From Gammaproteobacteria bacterium HGW-Gammaproteobacteria-2 (GTDB lineage: Bacteria; Pseudomonadota; Gammaproteobacteria; Xanthomonadales; Xanthomonadaceae), in the NCBI GenBank assembly GCA_002840015.1, contig PGZE01000007.1:1-39890 (forward strand): a stretch of 39,890 nt of DNA, written 5' to 3'. The notes below the pieces were generated by a model. The model saw only the letters and a list, made by a program, of their open reading frames with translations, did not search any database and was not told the DNA's origin. Below, piece after piece: positions 10,924 to 17,884 of this stretch. A program made the position numbers and the translations under genes. How positions within the stretch are numbered: position 1 is the stretch's first letter; every line of letters starts with the position of its first letter.

Positions 10924-11892
10924 TCACGCATCATCGCGCCAGCGGCGCAGGCGAATGGCGGCAACAATCATCGCCGCACCCGCCGCCGCCCAAAGCCACA
11001 CCTCCACGCTAGCCAGGCCAGCCCAGGCGTGGCCGGCGCCGAACAATGACGCCATGTCTTCCGGGCCATTCATTCGCTCGAACATTTCCATATCGCCGCG
11101 AAACAGGATGTCGGCGCCGGGCAGCGCACTGCCAAGCAAACGTGCGACCACGTGGCTCCAGAACCAGCCGGTTTTGAGTGAGAACAGTTGCATCACATCA
11201 AACCAGCTCACCAGAATGCCGGACAACACCGGGATCATCAGCGCCCACAGGAACGGTTTGCTTTTGGCCCATGCGCTGCACAGCATCAACCAGCCCACGG
11301 TCGGCAGCGCCCACACCACGTACACCGGGAGTGCCGCAAACAGATTGAACACAACCGTTAATGGATTGGCCGGCCCCCAGATCAGCGCAAGGGGATTGCC
11401 GCCGTGAAAGAACACCACGGCGCTTATCAGCACAAAAAATCCAAAGCCGGCAATGACCCCGACAACCGTGGCGATCAGCGGCGCAACGACAATCGCACTG
11501 GCCACCTTGGCCAACACCGTGTCGCGATCGGACACCGGCAACGACTTCCAGAACAGCACGCTGCGGTCCTTGCGCTCATCGAACAGGCAGCCAAGGCAAT
11601 AGAAGAACACCACGAACGCCAGAGTGACGTAGGCCCAGGTTGCCGCCATGAAAAAGCTCACATCCAGTCCCATGCCGAGCTTGCTCATCGCATCCGGGCC
11701 GAGTTTATCGGTCAGCGCGTTGATATGGATACCGTTGATTTGCACACCGGATTTCTTGCCGATTACTTCGGCGGTGATGACCGCCATCATGCTGAGAATC
11801 AAAAACGCGCTGCTGGCGACTATTGGCGCCCAGAAGAAGCCACCTTTGTGCTCCCAGAACTCGCGCTTGAGCAATGTCGGAAAGGTTTTCAT
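10924..11892 (-). CDS. ABC-2 type transporter permease
   Basis: The 322-aa protein has about six hydrophobic segments, among them FFWAPIVASSAFLILSMMAV, TWAYVTLAFVVFFYCLGCLF and VASAIVVAPLIATVVGVIAG, with an N-terminal amphipathic start (MKTFPTLLKREFWEHKGGFF) typical of ABC-2 permeases. A soluble loop lies between the first two membrane segments. The start overlaps the ATPase gene stop by 4 nt, so the two should form one exporter. Together with the upstream YtrA-type repressor, the module resembles drug- or peptide-responsive exporters, but the substrate is not known. Confidence 0.85.
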   Translation of the reverse strand: MKTFPTLLKREFWEHKGGFFWAPIVASSAFLILSMMAVITAEVIGKKSGVQINGIHINALTDKLGPDAMSKLGMGLDVSFFMAATWAYVTLAFVVFFYCLGCLFDERKDRSVLFWKSLPVSDRDTVLAKVASAIVVAPLIATVVGVIAGFGFFVLISAVVFFHGGNPLALIWGPANPLTVVFNLFAALPVYVVWALPTVGWLMLCSAWAKSKPFLWALMIPVLSGILVSWFDVMQLFSLKTGWFWSHVVARLLGSALPGADILFRGDMEMFERMNGPEDMASLFGAGHAWAGLASVEVWLWAAAGAAMIVAAIRLRRWRDDA

Positions 11893-12749
11893 GCGTAGGT
11901 CCCCTTCATGGAAGCAACAAACAGGTCGGCAATCCCGGGTGTACGGGTTTCCCCGAAACCCGCCAGTTGTGCGCGCGGGATGCCATCAAACAGCATCACC
12001 GCTTTGCCAAACACCTGGCGCTCATCAATCGGCTTCAGCGCGCGTGCTGCCTCGGCATGTTCGGCCGACACCATCACTTCAACAAACCGCTCGGCCATGT
12101 CATCCATGCTGGTACTCAGCGAGATTTTTCCATCGCGGATGAACAGCAAGTCGGTGAGGATGTGCTCGATCTCCTCAACCTGATGGGTGGTGATGAGGAT
12201 CGTCTTTTCGTCATCGAAGTACTGCTCCAGCAAGTTCTGATAGAACTGCTTGCGATAAACGATATCGAGGCCCAGGGTCGGCTCATCCAGCACCAGCAGC
12301 TTGGCGTCGATCGCCATCACCAGCGCCAGATGCAATTGCACGATCATGCCCTTGGACAGCTCCTTGACCCGCGAATTGCGCTTGATCTTGGTATGCGCCA
12401 GCGCCGCCTCGCATTTGGCCCGGTCAAAACGCGGGTGTACACCTTCCACGAAGTCGATGGCCTGCGATACCCGAATCCAGCGCGGCAATACCGCCACATC
12501 AGCGATGAAGCAAACTTGCTCCATCAACGCGTCGCGCTGGGTCCGCGGATCAAGGCCGAGCACACTGAGTTCGCCTTCAAACTGGATCAGGCCAAGAACG
12601 GCCTTCAACGCGGTGGTCTTGCCGGCGCCATTGGGGCCGATCAAACCAACAATGCGACCGACCGGAAGTTCAAAGCTGACCCCATCCATCGCGTTCGTGT
12701 TTTTGTAGCGTTTACGCAAATTACGGGCATTGACGACACTGGCCATCAC
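11889..12749 (-). CDS. ABC transporter ATP-binding protein
   Basis: This 286-aa nucleotide-binding protein has Walker A GPNGAGKTT (residues 38-46), a Q-loop region around LIQFEGELSVLG, a divergent signature motif VKELSKGM in place of LSGGQ, Walker B LLVLDEPTLGLD and the switch His in LITTHQVEE. The altered signature is common in YtrB-like ATPases. The C-terminal ~80 residues resemble the extra domain of that group. It overlaps the GntR gene (4 nt) and the permease gene (4 nt), so the three are translationally coupled. It powers the permease encoded downstream. Confidence 0.9.
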   Translation of the reverse strand: MMASVVNARNLRKRYKNTNAMDGVSFELPVGRIVGLIGPNGAGKTTALKAVLGLIQFEGELSVLGLDPRTQRDALMEQVCFIADVAVLPRWIRVSQAIDFVEGVHPRFDRAKCEAALAHTKIKRNSRVKELSKGMIVQLHLALVMAIDAKLLVLDEPTLGLDIVYRKQFYQNLLEQYFDDEKTILITTHQVEEIEHILTDLLFIRDGKISLSTSMDDMAERFVEVMVSAEHAEAARALKPIDERQVFGKAVMLFDGIPRAQLAGFGETRTPGIADLFVASMKGTYA

Positions 12750-13117
12750 TTTTCCTCCGCGGCAAGCGCCGCCTTCATCAGGGATTTGATATCAAGCCCA
12801 AGCCGGCGCATACGCTCCAGCACCAAGGGCCACTCGTCATTCATAAAATGCTCACGCTCCGTACCCAACAGTTTTTCCGGTGCGCCGTCGGTAACGAACA
12901 TGCCCAACCCGCGACGTTTCTCCACCAGGCTCTCATCGACCAGTTCCTGATAGGCGCGCGATACGGTGATCGGGTTGAGTTGGTAATCGGCGGCAATCTG
13001 GCGCACCGACGGCAATGCATCGCCGGGCTTTAATGCACCATCAAGCATCATTGCCACCACCCGCTCCTTGAGCTGTCGGTAGATCGGGCTGTTGTCATTC
13101 CACTGCACTGTACTCAT
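12746..13117 (-). CDS. GntR family transcriptional regulator, YtrA type
   Basis: The 123-aa protein carries an N-terminal winged helix (SPIYRQLKERVVAMMLDGAL, LPSVRQIAADYQLNPITVSR, then RRGLGMFV) and only a ~40-residue tail, as in the short YtrA subfamily, which usually represses its own ABC-transporter operon. It is the second gene of the operon, 1 nt after the small gene. An inverted repeat over the promoter -10 at 13415-13436 is the natural candidate for its operator. Confidence 0.92.
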   Translation of the reverse strand: MSTVQWNDNSPIYRQLKERVVAMMLDGALKPGDALPSVRQIAADYQLNPITVSRAYQELVDESLVEKRRGLGMFVTDGAPEKLLGTEREHFMNDEWPLVLERMRRLGLDIKSLMKAALAAEEK

Positions 13118-13118
13118 C

Positions 13119-13370
13119 TCATGACTCCCGGCGCGGTATCAAACGCGCAAAGGAGTAATAAGGCATCGTCAGATTGACGCGAGCGCTTTGCCGCTCGCGA
13201 TCTGGAGCGGCCTGCGTCGCAGTTTGCGGCGCTGATTCGCTATCGATGCGGACATTGCCAGCCACTTGCATGGTTTCAGATTCGAGCGGTTGCGCAAGCA
13301 TCAGCGTACTGGCGACAAACCCCAAAGCAACACCCAAGCTGGTCAATGTTGTGCGCAGTTTGTTGTGCAT
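13119..13370 (-). CDS. Small secreted or membrane-anchored protein heading the GntR-ABC operon
   Basis: I do not recognise this 83-aa protein. It starts MHNKLRTTLTSLGVALGFVA, a positively charged then hydrophobic stretch that could be a signal peptide or anchor (possible cleavage near LAQ). A polar, probably unstructured part rich in Ser, Gln and Ala follows, and the C-terminus contains MPYYSFARLIPRRES. GAGGAG at good spacing before the ATG and the strong promoter just upstream support real expression. It is separated from the GntR gene by 1 nt. As first gene of the operon it may be a regulator, sensor or partner of the exporter; that is inference from position only. Confidence 0.65.
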   Translation of the reverse strand: MHNKLRTTLTSLGVALGFVASTLMLAQPLESETMQVAGNVRIDSESAPQTATQAAPDRERQSARVNLTMPYYSFARLIPRRES

Positions 13371-13414
13371 GATCGTCTCCTCGGCGACCGGCGGCTGTCA
13401 TTGGCTACCGGTGT

Positions 13415-13436
13415 TGTAGGTAACTATAACACTACA
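13415..13436 (-). promoter_or_regulatory. Putative GntR (YtrA-type) operator
   Basis: TGTAG and CTACA arms with a 12-nt AT-rich centre form an inverted repeat that covers the -10 box of the operon promoter. Position and symmetry fit autorepression by the GntR protein encoded two genes on. Confidence 0.55.
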
Positions 13437-13450
13437 TCGAAGAATGTCAA
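13423..13450 (-). promoter_or_regulatory. Sigma70-type promoter of the GntR-ABC operon
   Basis: On the minus strand a perfect TTGACA (13445-13450) and TATAGT (13423-13428) are separated by 16 nt, about 50 nt upstream of the first ATG at 13370. Confidence 0.75.
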
Positions 13451-13548
13451 CACTCCCTTCAACCCAACTAATGCCACGGTGCCGAACCTGCCAACCCCTG
13501 AACAAAAAATGGCGGCATGGCACAATAGGCACAACGCCATCACGACTA

Positions 13549-13577
13549 TTGCCGCGACGCCCGTAGCGCATTACAAT
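13549..13577 (+). promoter_or_regulatory. Promoter of tRNA-Pro
   Basis: TTGCCG (13549-13554) and TACAAT (13572-13577) with an exact 17-nt spacer end 13 nt before the tRNA. The GC-containing stretch after the -10 fits a stable-RNA promoter. Confidence 0.65.
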
Positions 13578-13590
13578 TGTCGGCTTGCAT

Positions 13591-13667
13591 CGGGGTGTAG
13601 CTCAGCCTGGTAGAGCGCTACGTTCGGGACGTAGAAGTCGCAGGTTCAAATCCTGTCTCCCCGACCA
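13591..13667 (+). tRNA. tRNA-Pro (anticodon CGG)
   Basis: The 77-nt sequence folds as a cloverleaf. The acceptor stem CGGGGTG/CTCCCCG has one T-T mismatch. The D arm is GCTC..GAGC, and the anticodon stem CTACG/CGTAG holds loop TTCGGGA (anticodon CGG). The T arm is GCAGG-TTCAAAT-CCTGT. CCA is encoded at the 3' end. It decodes CCG, a frequent codon in high-GC genomes, and resembles proK of E. coli. Confidence 0.97.
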
Positions 13668-13690
13668 AAGAAAACAACCGCTTACGAAAA

Positions 13691-13713
13691 ACCGGCCACG
13701 CGCCGGTTTTTTT
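13691..13713 (+). terminator. Intrinsic terminator of tRNA-Pro
   Basis: ACCGGC (13691-13696) and GCCGGT (13702-13707) form a 6-bp stem with a 5-nt loop, followed by a T-run to 13713, 24 nt after the tRNA. Confidence 0.85.
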
Positions 13714-13791
13714 GTGGCCGTTTTTGGAAGCCGCGCACACTCGCCAGCACCACAAACGCCTGCCGCACCGGCAATCGCCGCGCCGGCCGAT

Positions 13792-13839
13792 GGCAAGCCG
13801 CCAGCAGATGCGCTTCGGCACGGGCTAAATCGTGTACGG
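13792..13839 (-). repeat. Stranded duplicate of the kdsB 3' end (left direct repeat)
   Basis: This 48-nt stretch matches 16118-16165 at 40 of 48 positions, with an exact 18-nt core ATGCGCTTCGGCACGGGC. On the minus strand it encodes [10 protein letters not shown], as at the C-terminus of KdsB, but nothing KdsB-like precedes it. Both copies have the same orientation and enclose the hipBA module, like the left and right borders of an insertion. Confidence 0.7.
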
Positions 13840-13961
13840 AAAAATTCCTGGTTCTTCGAAAAAATGATCCAGGTTGATGGAGCAGGTGGTGTGGCGTGGG
13901 GTGGTGCTGGGTGAATGTTGGCACCGCACATCGCTGAGCATGGATCGCGCCAGTCACCCGG

Positions 13962-14175
13962 CTAGCAGTCTGTCGGACTTGACGCTGATCTACTCGGCAA
14001 TTGCTCCTGCATTGCTCTACCTCATGCATCCATGCAGTCGTGCGGAAAAGCCGAGATTGGTCAGATATTCCGATCTCTACGTTAAAGGGCCCTGCCATTC
14101 GCCTCAAAAGATCGAAAAATCTGCCTCAAGCCGGCTTTCCCTCGCTACGATCGGTCAAGCCCGACAGGCTGCTAG
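13962..14175. mobile_element. MITE-like non-autonomous element, 214 bp
   Basis: The ends are inverted repeats matching at 20 of 22 positions: left 13962-13983 starts CTAGCAGTCTGTCGGACTTG, and right 14154-14175 is its near reverse complement. The inside contains no open frame with recognisable transposase sequence. Both ends carry the palindrome CTAG, which could be part of the repeat or a target duplication. A third end of the same type lies alone at 6753-6771. The parent insertion sequence family cannot be named from this alone. Confidence 0.7.
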
Positions 14176-15449
14176 AGATGGCGTTCCACCTCCCGCATAC
14201 CGATGTCACCGGCGCGCCGGAAGGCGCTGGCTACCCGGTCACAATCACGTGCGGATACACCCAACCGTTCGAAGGTGTCCCGCCAGCTCCGCACCGCTCT
14301 TACGACACGATCAACAATCGCGGCCGCATTCGGTGGCAGCAAGCCAAAGCGCCCCGCGCCCGCCAGCGCGTTGTCCAGCTGTGCGACTCGGCCCTGCGGC
14401 CCAACGGAAAGATGCAGCATGCGTTCGTGTGCAGCCTGTGGCTTGGGCACCACATCGTACAGTGGACTGAGACGCCAGCCTTCGGCGTTTTCATCGTAGA
14501 GGAAGGCATGATTGCGCAGATGGTCGTCGTCATTGGTCACCAGGATATTGAAGACCATACGGGCATAAAGCTCGCGGCGATCACCTGCGATGCACCCGCG
14601 TACGCCATGCTGACCCAGTGCATCGGCAATCGCGGCGTAGCTGGAATCGGGTGAATCCTGCTCGTGCAACGCCAGCATGGTCAGCGCACTGACCATGTGT
14701 CGGCGACCAATACCCGTCGGCAGCGACAGGCGATCGAATCGCTCAATCAGCATGACCTGTCGGTCATCGGCCAATGACTCGATACTGGTGCGGGGTACGT
14801 TGAGTCCCGCTTCGCGAGCCAACTCCAGGGTGGCGCGTTCGATCAGCGGCATATTGAAGCGGTCATTCACGGAAGGGAACTTGGCAATCCATTCGCCATC
14901 ATCCATGCGAACCACGGACTTGGGCCGTGCACCACCAACCGACGGCCCACCCGCAAAGAACACCTCCAGGTGCGCAGGCACCGGCTCGCCTTCCTCGATA
15001 CGCGCGGTGGCATCGAGCAGATGACCCAGATCCATCACTGAGGGCAGCACACCATCGGCCGACCGGCTGGTCGGTGTAGGCCGTACATCCAGCGCACCGG
15101 CGCGATGCGGGCCGGCATGATCCAGATAGGTCGATTCGGGCAAGCCATTGGGGGGTGCCCTGAGCCGGTTCTCGATGACCCGACGCCCCCAAGCGTCGGG
15201 GGTGGCATCGCGAAGTGCGCCAAACAGGGCCAGGCCATCGGGCGGCACCAGCCCCGCATCACCGCCACCGTCGGCAAGCGCCAAGGCAACGGGATCTACC
15301 GGCACCGCATTGGCGCGCTGCAGATAGCGACGGCCATAGGCAAAGCGCGAGGCCTGCACCTGCAGGCCCTGCTCGATCAGGGTCAGCCGACCAGCAGGCA
15401 CCGCATCGGTTTCACCCGGCAGATGCATGAATACGATGCGCTCAGACAT
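14172..15449 (-). CDS. hipA: HipA-like Ser/Thr kinase toxin
   Basis: The 425-aa protein belongs to the HipA family, whose E. coli member phosphorylates glutamyl-tRNA synthetase and causes persistence. Visible are an N-terminal subdomain with DATPDAWGRRVIENRL, a glycine-rich loop in GGARPKSVV, the catalytic motif NDDDHLRN (D308, N313) and a metal-binding Asp in LSPLYDVVP (D332). All key kinase residues are present, so it should be active. It starts 3 nt after the hipB-like stop, so the pair is cotranscribed with the antitoxin first. Its stop codon TAG lies inside the inverted repeat of the MITE-like element, so the last residues may have been altered by that insertion. The target in this organism is unknown. 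Confidence 0.9.
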   Translation of the reverse strand: MSERIVFMHLPGETDAVPAGRLTLIEQGLQVQASRFAYGRRYLQRANAVPVDPVALALADGGGDAGLVPPDGLALFGALRDATPDAWGRRVIENRLRAPPNGLPESTYLDHAGPHRAGALDVRPTPTSRSADGVLPSVMDLGHLLDATARIEEGEPVPAHLEVFFAGGPSVGGARPKSVVRMDDGEWIAKFPSVNDRFNMPLIERATLELAREAGLNVPRTSIESLADDRQVMLIERFDRLSLPTGIGRRHMVSALTMLALHEQDSPDSSYAAIADALGQHGVRGCIAGDRRELYARMVFNILVTNDDDHLRNHAFLYDENAEGWRLSPLYDVVPKPQAAHERMLHLSVGPQGRVAQLDNALAGAGRFGLLPPNAAAIVDRVVRAVRSWRDTFERLGVSARDCDRVASAFRRAGDIGMREVERHL

Positions 15450-15452
15450 GTC

Positions 15453-15779
15453 TCAAAAGTCCAGATCGGATTTTTCCGACCGGCCACGTGGGCGCTTGGC
15501 CCGGGTGTGGTTGAGCAAAGCTTCGGAAGCCGGGTCGCGAAGCTCTGCCAGACGTGACATCAGCCCGACGCGCTCGAACACCGCCAGCCAGGCGCCAAGC
15601 GACGTCGACAACGAGCCACCCTCAATGCGCTTGAGCGTGGCCAGGCTGACCCGGGCGCGTTCGGCCAGTTCGGCCATGGTCCAGTTGCGCGCAACGCGTG
15701 CCTGTCGCACCAAAGCACCCAAGTGGCGCCCGGTGGCCTCGACGAGAGGGCTGGCAAATTCGGATTCCTGACGCTTCAT
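15453..15779 (-). CDS. hipB: HipB-like XRE family antitoxin/repressor
   Basis: The 108-aa protein contains a Cro/C1-type helix-turn-helix at about residues 18-72 (LVRQARVARNWTMAELAERA, then VSLATLKRIEGG). The basic C-terminal tail KRPRGRSEKSDLDF is probably disordered, as in other HipB proteins. It immediately precedes hipA, so it should bind and neutralise HipA and repress the pair. An imperfect palindrome 10-37 nt upstream of its ATG is a good operator candidate. Confidence 0.85.
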   Translation of the reverse strand: MKRQESEFASPLVEATGRHLGALVRQARVARNWTMAELAERARVSLATLKRIEGGSLSTSLGAWLAVFERVGLMSRLAELRDPASEALLNHTRAKRPRGRSEKSDLDF

Positions 15780-15788
15780 GGTTCTTAT

Positions 15789-15816
15789 ATGACCTATTAA
15801 GCTAATAACGGATCAT
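15789..15816. promoter_or_regulatory. Putative hipBA operator (imperfect palindrome)
   Basis: ATGA at 15789-15792 mirrors TCAT at 15813-15816, with further symmetric positions (C, TTA / TAA, G) inside this AT-rich 28-nt segment. It lies directly upstream of hipB, where autoregulation is expected. The core GACC..GGATC loosely recalls the E. coli HipB half sites. A precise promoter is not clear. Confidence 0.45.
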
Positions 15817-15828
15817 TTATGAGCCTTT

Positions 15829-16029
15829 TTACGCGTCGTATTCATGCATGTCAACTGCGTCTGATGCAGGTGGCCATGGATAAAACCGGGCGGCCACGTC
15901 GGCCAAACGCATGCCGTGCGCCGCAATGTCGTCTGCGGTCCAGGCTGCATGCTCCAGCAGTTGTAAGTTGAAACTCAAATTGGTGTTGCGAATCAGCAGA
16001 TCCCGTTTGACCTTGAACTCGCGATGCAT
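15829..16029 (-). pseudogene. C-terminal remnant of a probable GmrSD-like (DUF1524) restriction protein
   Basis: A 66-residue reading frame (MHREFKVKRDLLIRNTNLSF, then LQLLEHAAWTADDIAAHGMR and LADVAARFYPWP) has the spacing typical of the last part of DUF262/DUF1524 modification-dependent restriction proteins: Lys, N-L-x-x-N-x-x-L, a W followed by an acidic helix, then L-A near an aromatic-Trp-Pro end. Nothing upstream extends the match before the kdsB stop at 16113. I read it as a stump left by deletion inside the accessory module. It could alternatively be a small gene of unknown role. Confidence 0.45.
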
Positions 16030-16112
16030 CGCTTCCCGATTTTGTTGCCGATTTTTTGTGGCGGACGTTTCCCGGTTGGTACCACCGATATCCCTCGATA
16101 TTCGCGCTGGCG

Positions 16113-16886
16113 TTAGCGGCAAACCACCCGCAAATGCGCTTCGGCACGGGCGAGATCGTGCGCGGTATCGATGCCGCCGGGGAACGGCTCTGCTGCCAGC
16201 GCCACCGCAATGTCGAGCCCGGCTTCGAGCACACGCAACTGCTCCAGCGCTTCGATCTGCTCCAGTTGCCCCGGCGCCATGGCCGCAAAGCGGCGCAAAA
16301 ACCCGGCGCTGTAAGCGTACAGCCCGATATGGCGCAGCCCGCAGGCGAATGGCAGGTTCAACCGATCACGGGCAAACGCATCGCGGTGCCAGGGCAAGGG
16401 CGCGCGGCTGAAATACAGGGCACGGCCATCGGCGCGGCGCACCAGCTTGACCACGTTGGGGTCGAACAACTCGGCGCTGCGGGTGATTGGTGTCGCCAGC
16501 GTCGCCATCGCCGCCTGCGATTCAAGCAATGCCTGCACCAAAGTCTGTATGCAAGACGCCGGTACGAACGGTTCATCACCTTGCAGGTTGACCACCACCG
16601 CCTCATCCGGCCAGCGCAATTGCTGCGCGCATTCGGCCAGCCGATCGGTGCCGGAGGCATGGTCGGCGCGGGTGATGCAGACCTGGATTTCGGGAAAGCG
16701 CACCAGCGCATCGGCAATCGCAGCGGCATCGGTGGCCACCACCACCTGCGTGGCGCCGGCAGCCTGCGCGCAGCGCACCACATGGGCGATGATCGGTTCG
16801 CCAGCCAGCAATTGCAGCGGCTTGTTCGGCAGCCGGGTGCTGCCGAGACGGGCGGGTATGGCAACGATAAATGGTTGATTATTCAT
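16113..16886 (-). CDS. kdsB: 3-deoxy-manno-octulosonate cytidylyltransferase (CMP-Kdo synthetase)
   Basis: The 257-aa enzyme activates Kdo with CTP for lipid A inner-core synthesis (cytoplasmic). N-terminal [16 protein letters not shown] is the nucleotide-binding signature. [45 protein letters not shown] and [12 protein letters not shown] are all family landmarks, and the protein is full length. The ATG at 16886 is chosen because the family motif starts within ten residues, and it overlaps the lpxK stop by 4 nt. The open frame runs further upstream to 17300, but that part is only lpxK in another frame. The last 16 codons are duplicated at 13792-13839. The HLRVVCR end after the repeat core is normal-looking, so the gene is probably functional. 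Confidence 0.95.
   Translation of the reverse strand: MNNQPFIVAIPARLGSTRLPNKPLQLLAGEPIIAHVVRCAQAAGATQVVVATDAAAIADALVRFPEIQVCITRADHASGTDRLAECAQQLRWPDEAVVVNLQGDEPFVPASCIQTLVQALLESQAAMATLATPITRSAELFDPNVVKLVRRADGRALYFSRAPLPWHRDAFARDRLNLPFACGLRHIGLYAYSAGFLRRFAAMAPGQLEQIEALEQLRVLEAGLDIAVALAAEPFPGGIDTAHDLARAEAHLRVVCR
16118..16165 (-). repeat. Right direct repeat at the kdsB 3' end
   Basis: This is the in-gene copy of the 48-nt repeat found at 13792-13839 (40 of 48 identical, 18-nt exact core). It covers the last codons of kdsB. The distance between the copies is 2326 nt and encloses hipBA, the MITE-like element and the restriction remnant. Confidence 0.7.
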
Positions 16887-17884
16887 TGACGCATCCCCAG
16901 CCGTTGATCCAAGGCGTCGTAGAACGCTTCGGGCAGTAGCGCATCGATTGCCAGCGCGAAACACGATTCGGTGGTGAAGCGCTGGCATTTCACTGCATCT
17001 TTTTCGGTCATCAGCACCGCCAGCCCATCGCCAAAGTGCAGGTCGCCGGCACTGAAGCGATGATGATCGACAAAGGCGTGTTCGAGCACCGCGATACCAG
17101 CGGCGCGCAGGGTGGCAAAAAAACGCTCGGGCCGGCCGATGCCGGCCAGCGCGTGTACGCGCTGACCGCGAAACTCCGATAACGGGCGTGGTTCGCTGCC
17201 ATCCAGCCGCGTTACCAGTGCCGGCACAATGTGCATGGCGAACGATCCGGCTTTGCCAGTGTGATCGTGATCGGCGCCGGTCAGCAGATGGAAATCGCAT
17301 GCATGCGCACGGGCCGGTGGTTCGCGCAGCGGCCCCGCCGGCAGCATCCAGCCATTGCCGTAACCACGCAGCGCATCGATCACTTCGATCTCGATATCGC
17401 GACCCAGGCGATAGTGTTGCAGGCCATCGTCGGCCAGCACCAGATCGCAGCCGGCGGCAATCAGCGCGCGCGCGCCACGTACGCGATCCGCATCCACCCG
17501 CACCGGCACGCCGCTGCGCCGCGCAATCACTACCGGCTCATCGCCGACGCGTTGCGGATCGCTGTCGGTAGCAGCCCAGGACGGCACGCTGCCGCGCCGG
17601 CCATAGCCACGCGTCACTACACCCGGTCGCCAGCCCCGGGCCTGCAGGTGCTGGGACAGTGCGATTACTGCCGGGGTCTTGCCACTGCCGCCGGCCACCA
17701 GATTACCGATCACCAGCACCGGCACATCGACACGCTGCACGGCACGGCGGCCGGTGCGGTACGCGGCTGCGCGGCGCGCCACCTGCCACGCAAATAACGC
17801 AGCCAGCGCACGCAATAGCGGCCCCGGTGCAACTCCGCCATACCAGCGGCGCAGCAACCAGGGCTCAAGCCATGTGCGGATCAC
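16883..17884 (-). CDS. lpxK: Tetraacyldisaccharide 4'-kinase
   Basis: The 333-aa membrane-associated kinase phosphorylates the 4' position of the lipid A disaccharide. Seen are the P-loop [36 protein letters not shown] and the catalytic segment [18 protein letters not shown]. An N-terminal hydrophobic or amphipathic segment ([14 protein letters not shown]) would dock it to the inner membrane. The start overlaps msbA by 4 nt, and the end overlaps kdsB by 4 nt, so the three lipid A genes are translationally coupled. Confidence 0.95.
   Translation of the reverse strand: MIRTWLEPWLLRRWYGGVAPGPLLRALAALFAWQVARRAAAYRTGRRAVQRVDVPVLVIGNLVAGGSGKTPAVIALSQHLQARGWRPGVVTRGYGRRGSVPSWAATDSDPQRVGDEPVVIARRSGVPVRVDADRVRGARALIAAGCDLVLADDGLQHYRLGRDIEIEVIDALRGYGNGWMLPAGPLREPPARAHACDFHLLTGADHDHTGKAGSFAMHIVPALVTRLDGSEPRPLSEFRGQRVHALAGIGRPERFFATLRAAGIAVLEHAFVDHHRFSAGDLHFGDGLAVLMTEKDAVKCQRFTTESCFALAIDALLPEAFYDALDQRLGMRQ

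Noticed and set aside
13591..13667. tRNA-Pro as the integration site of the hipBA module
   Set aside because: No second copy of the tRNA 3' end is found, whereas the kdsB 3' end is duplicated at both borders.
13585..13914. Open frames crossing the tRNA-Pro gene
   Set aside because: They run through the tRNA and its terminator, so they cannot be real genes.
16887..17300. N-terminal extension of kdsB
   Set aside because: It lies inside lpxK, reads as an Arg-rich shadow, and the KdsB family start is at 16886.
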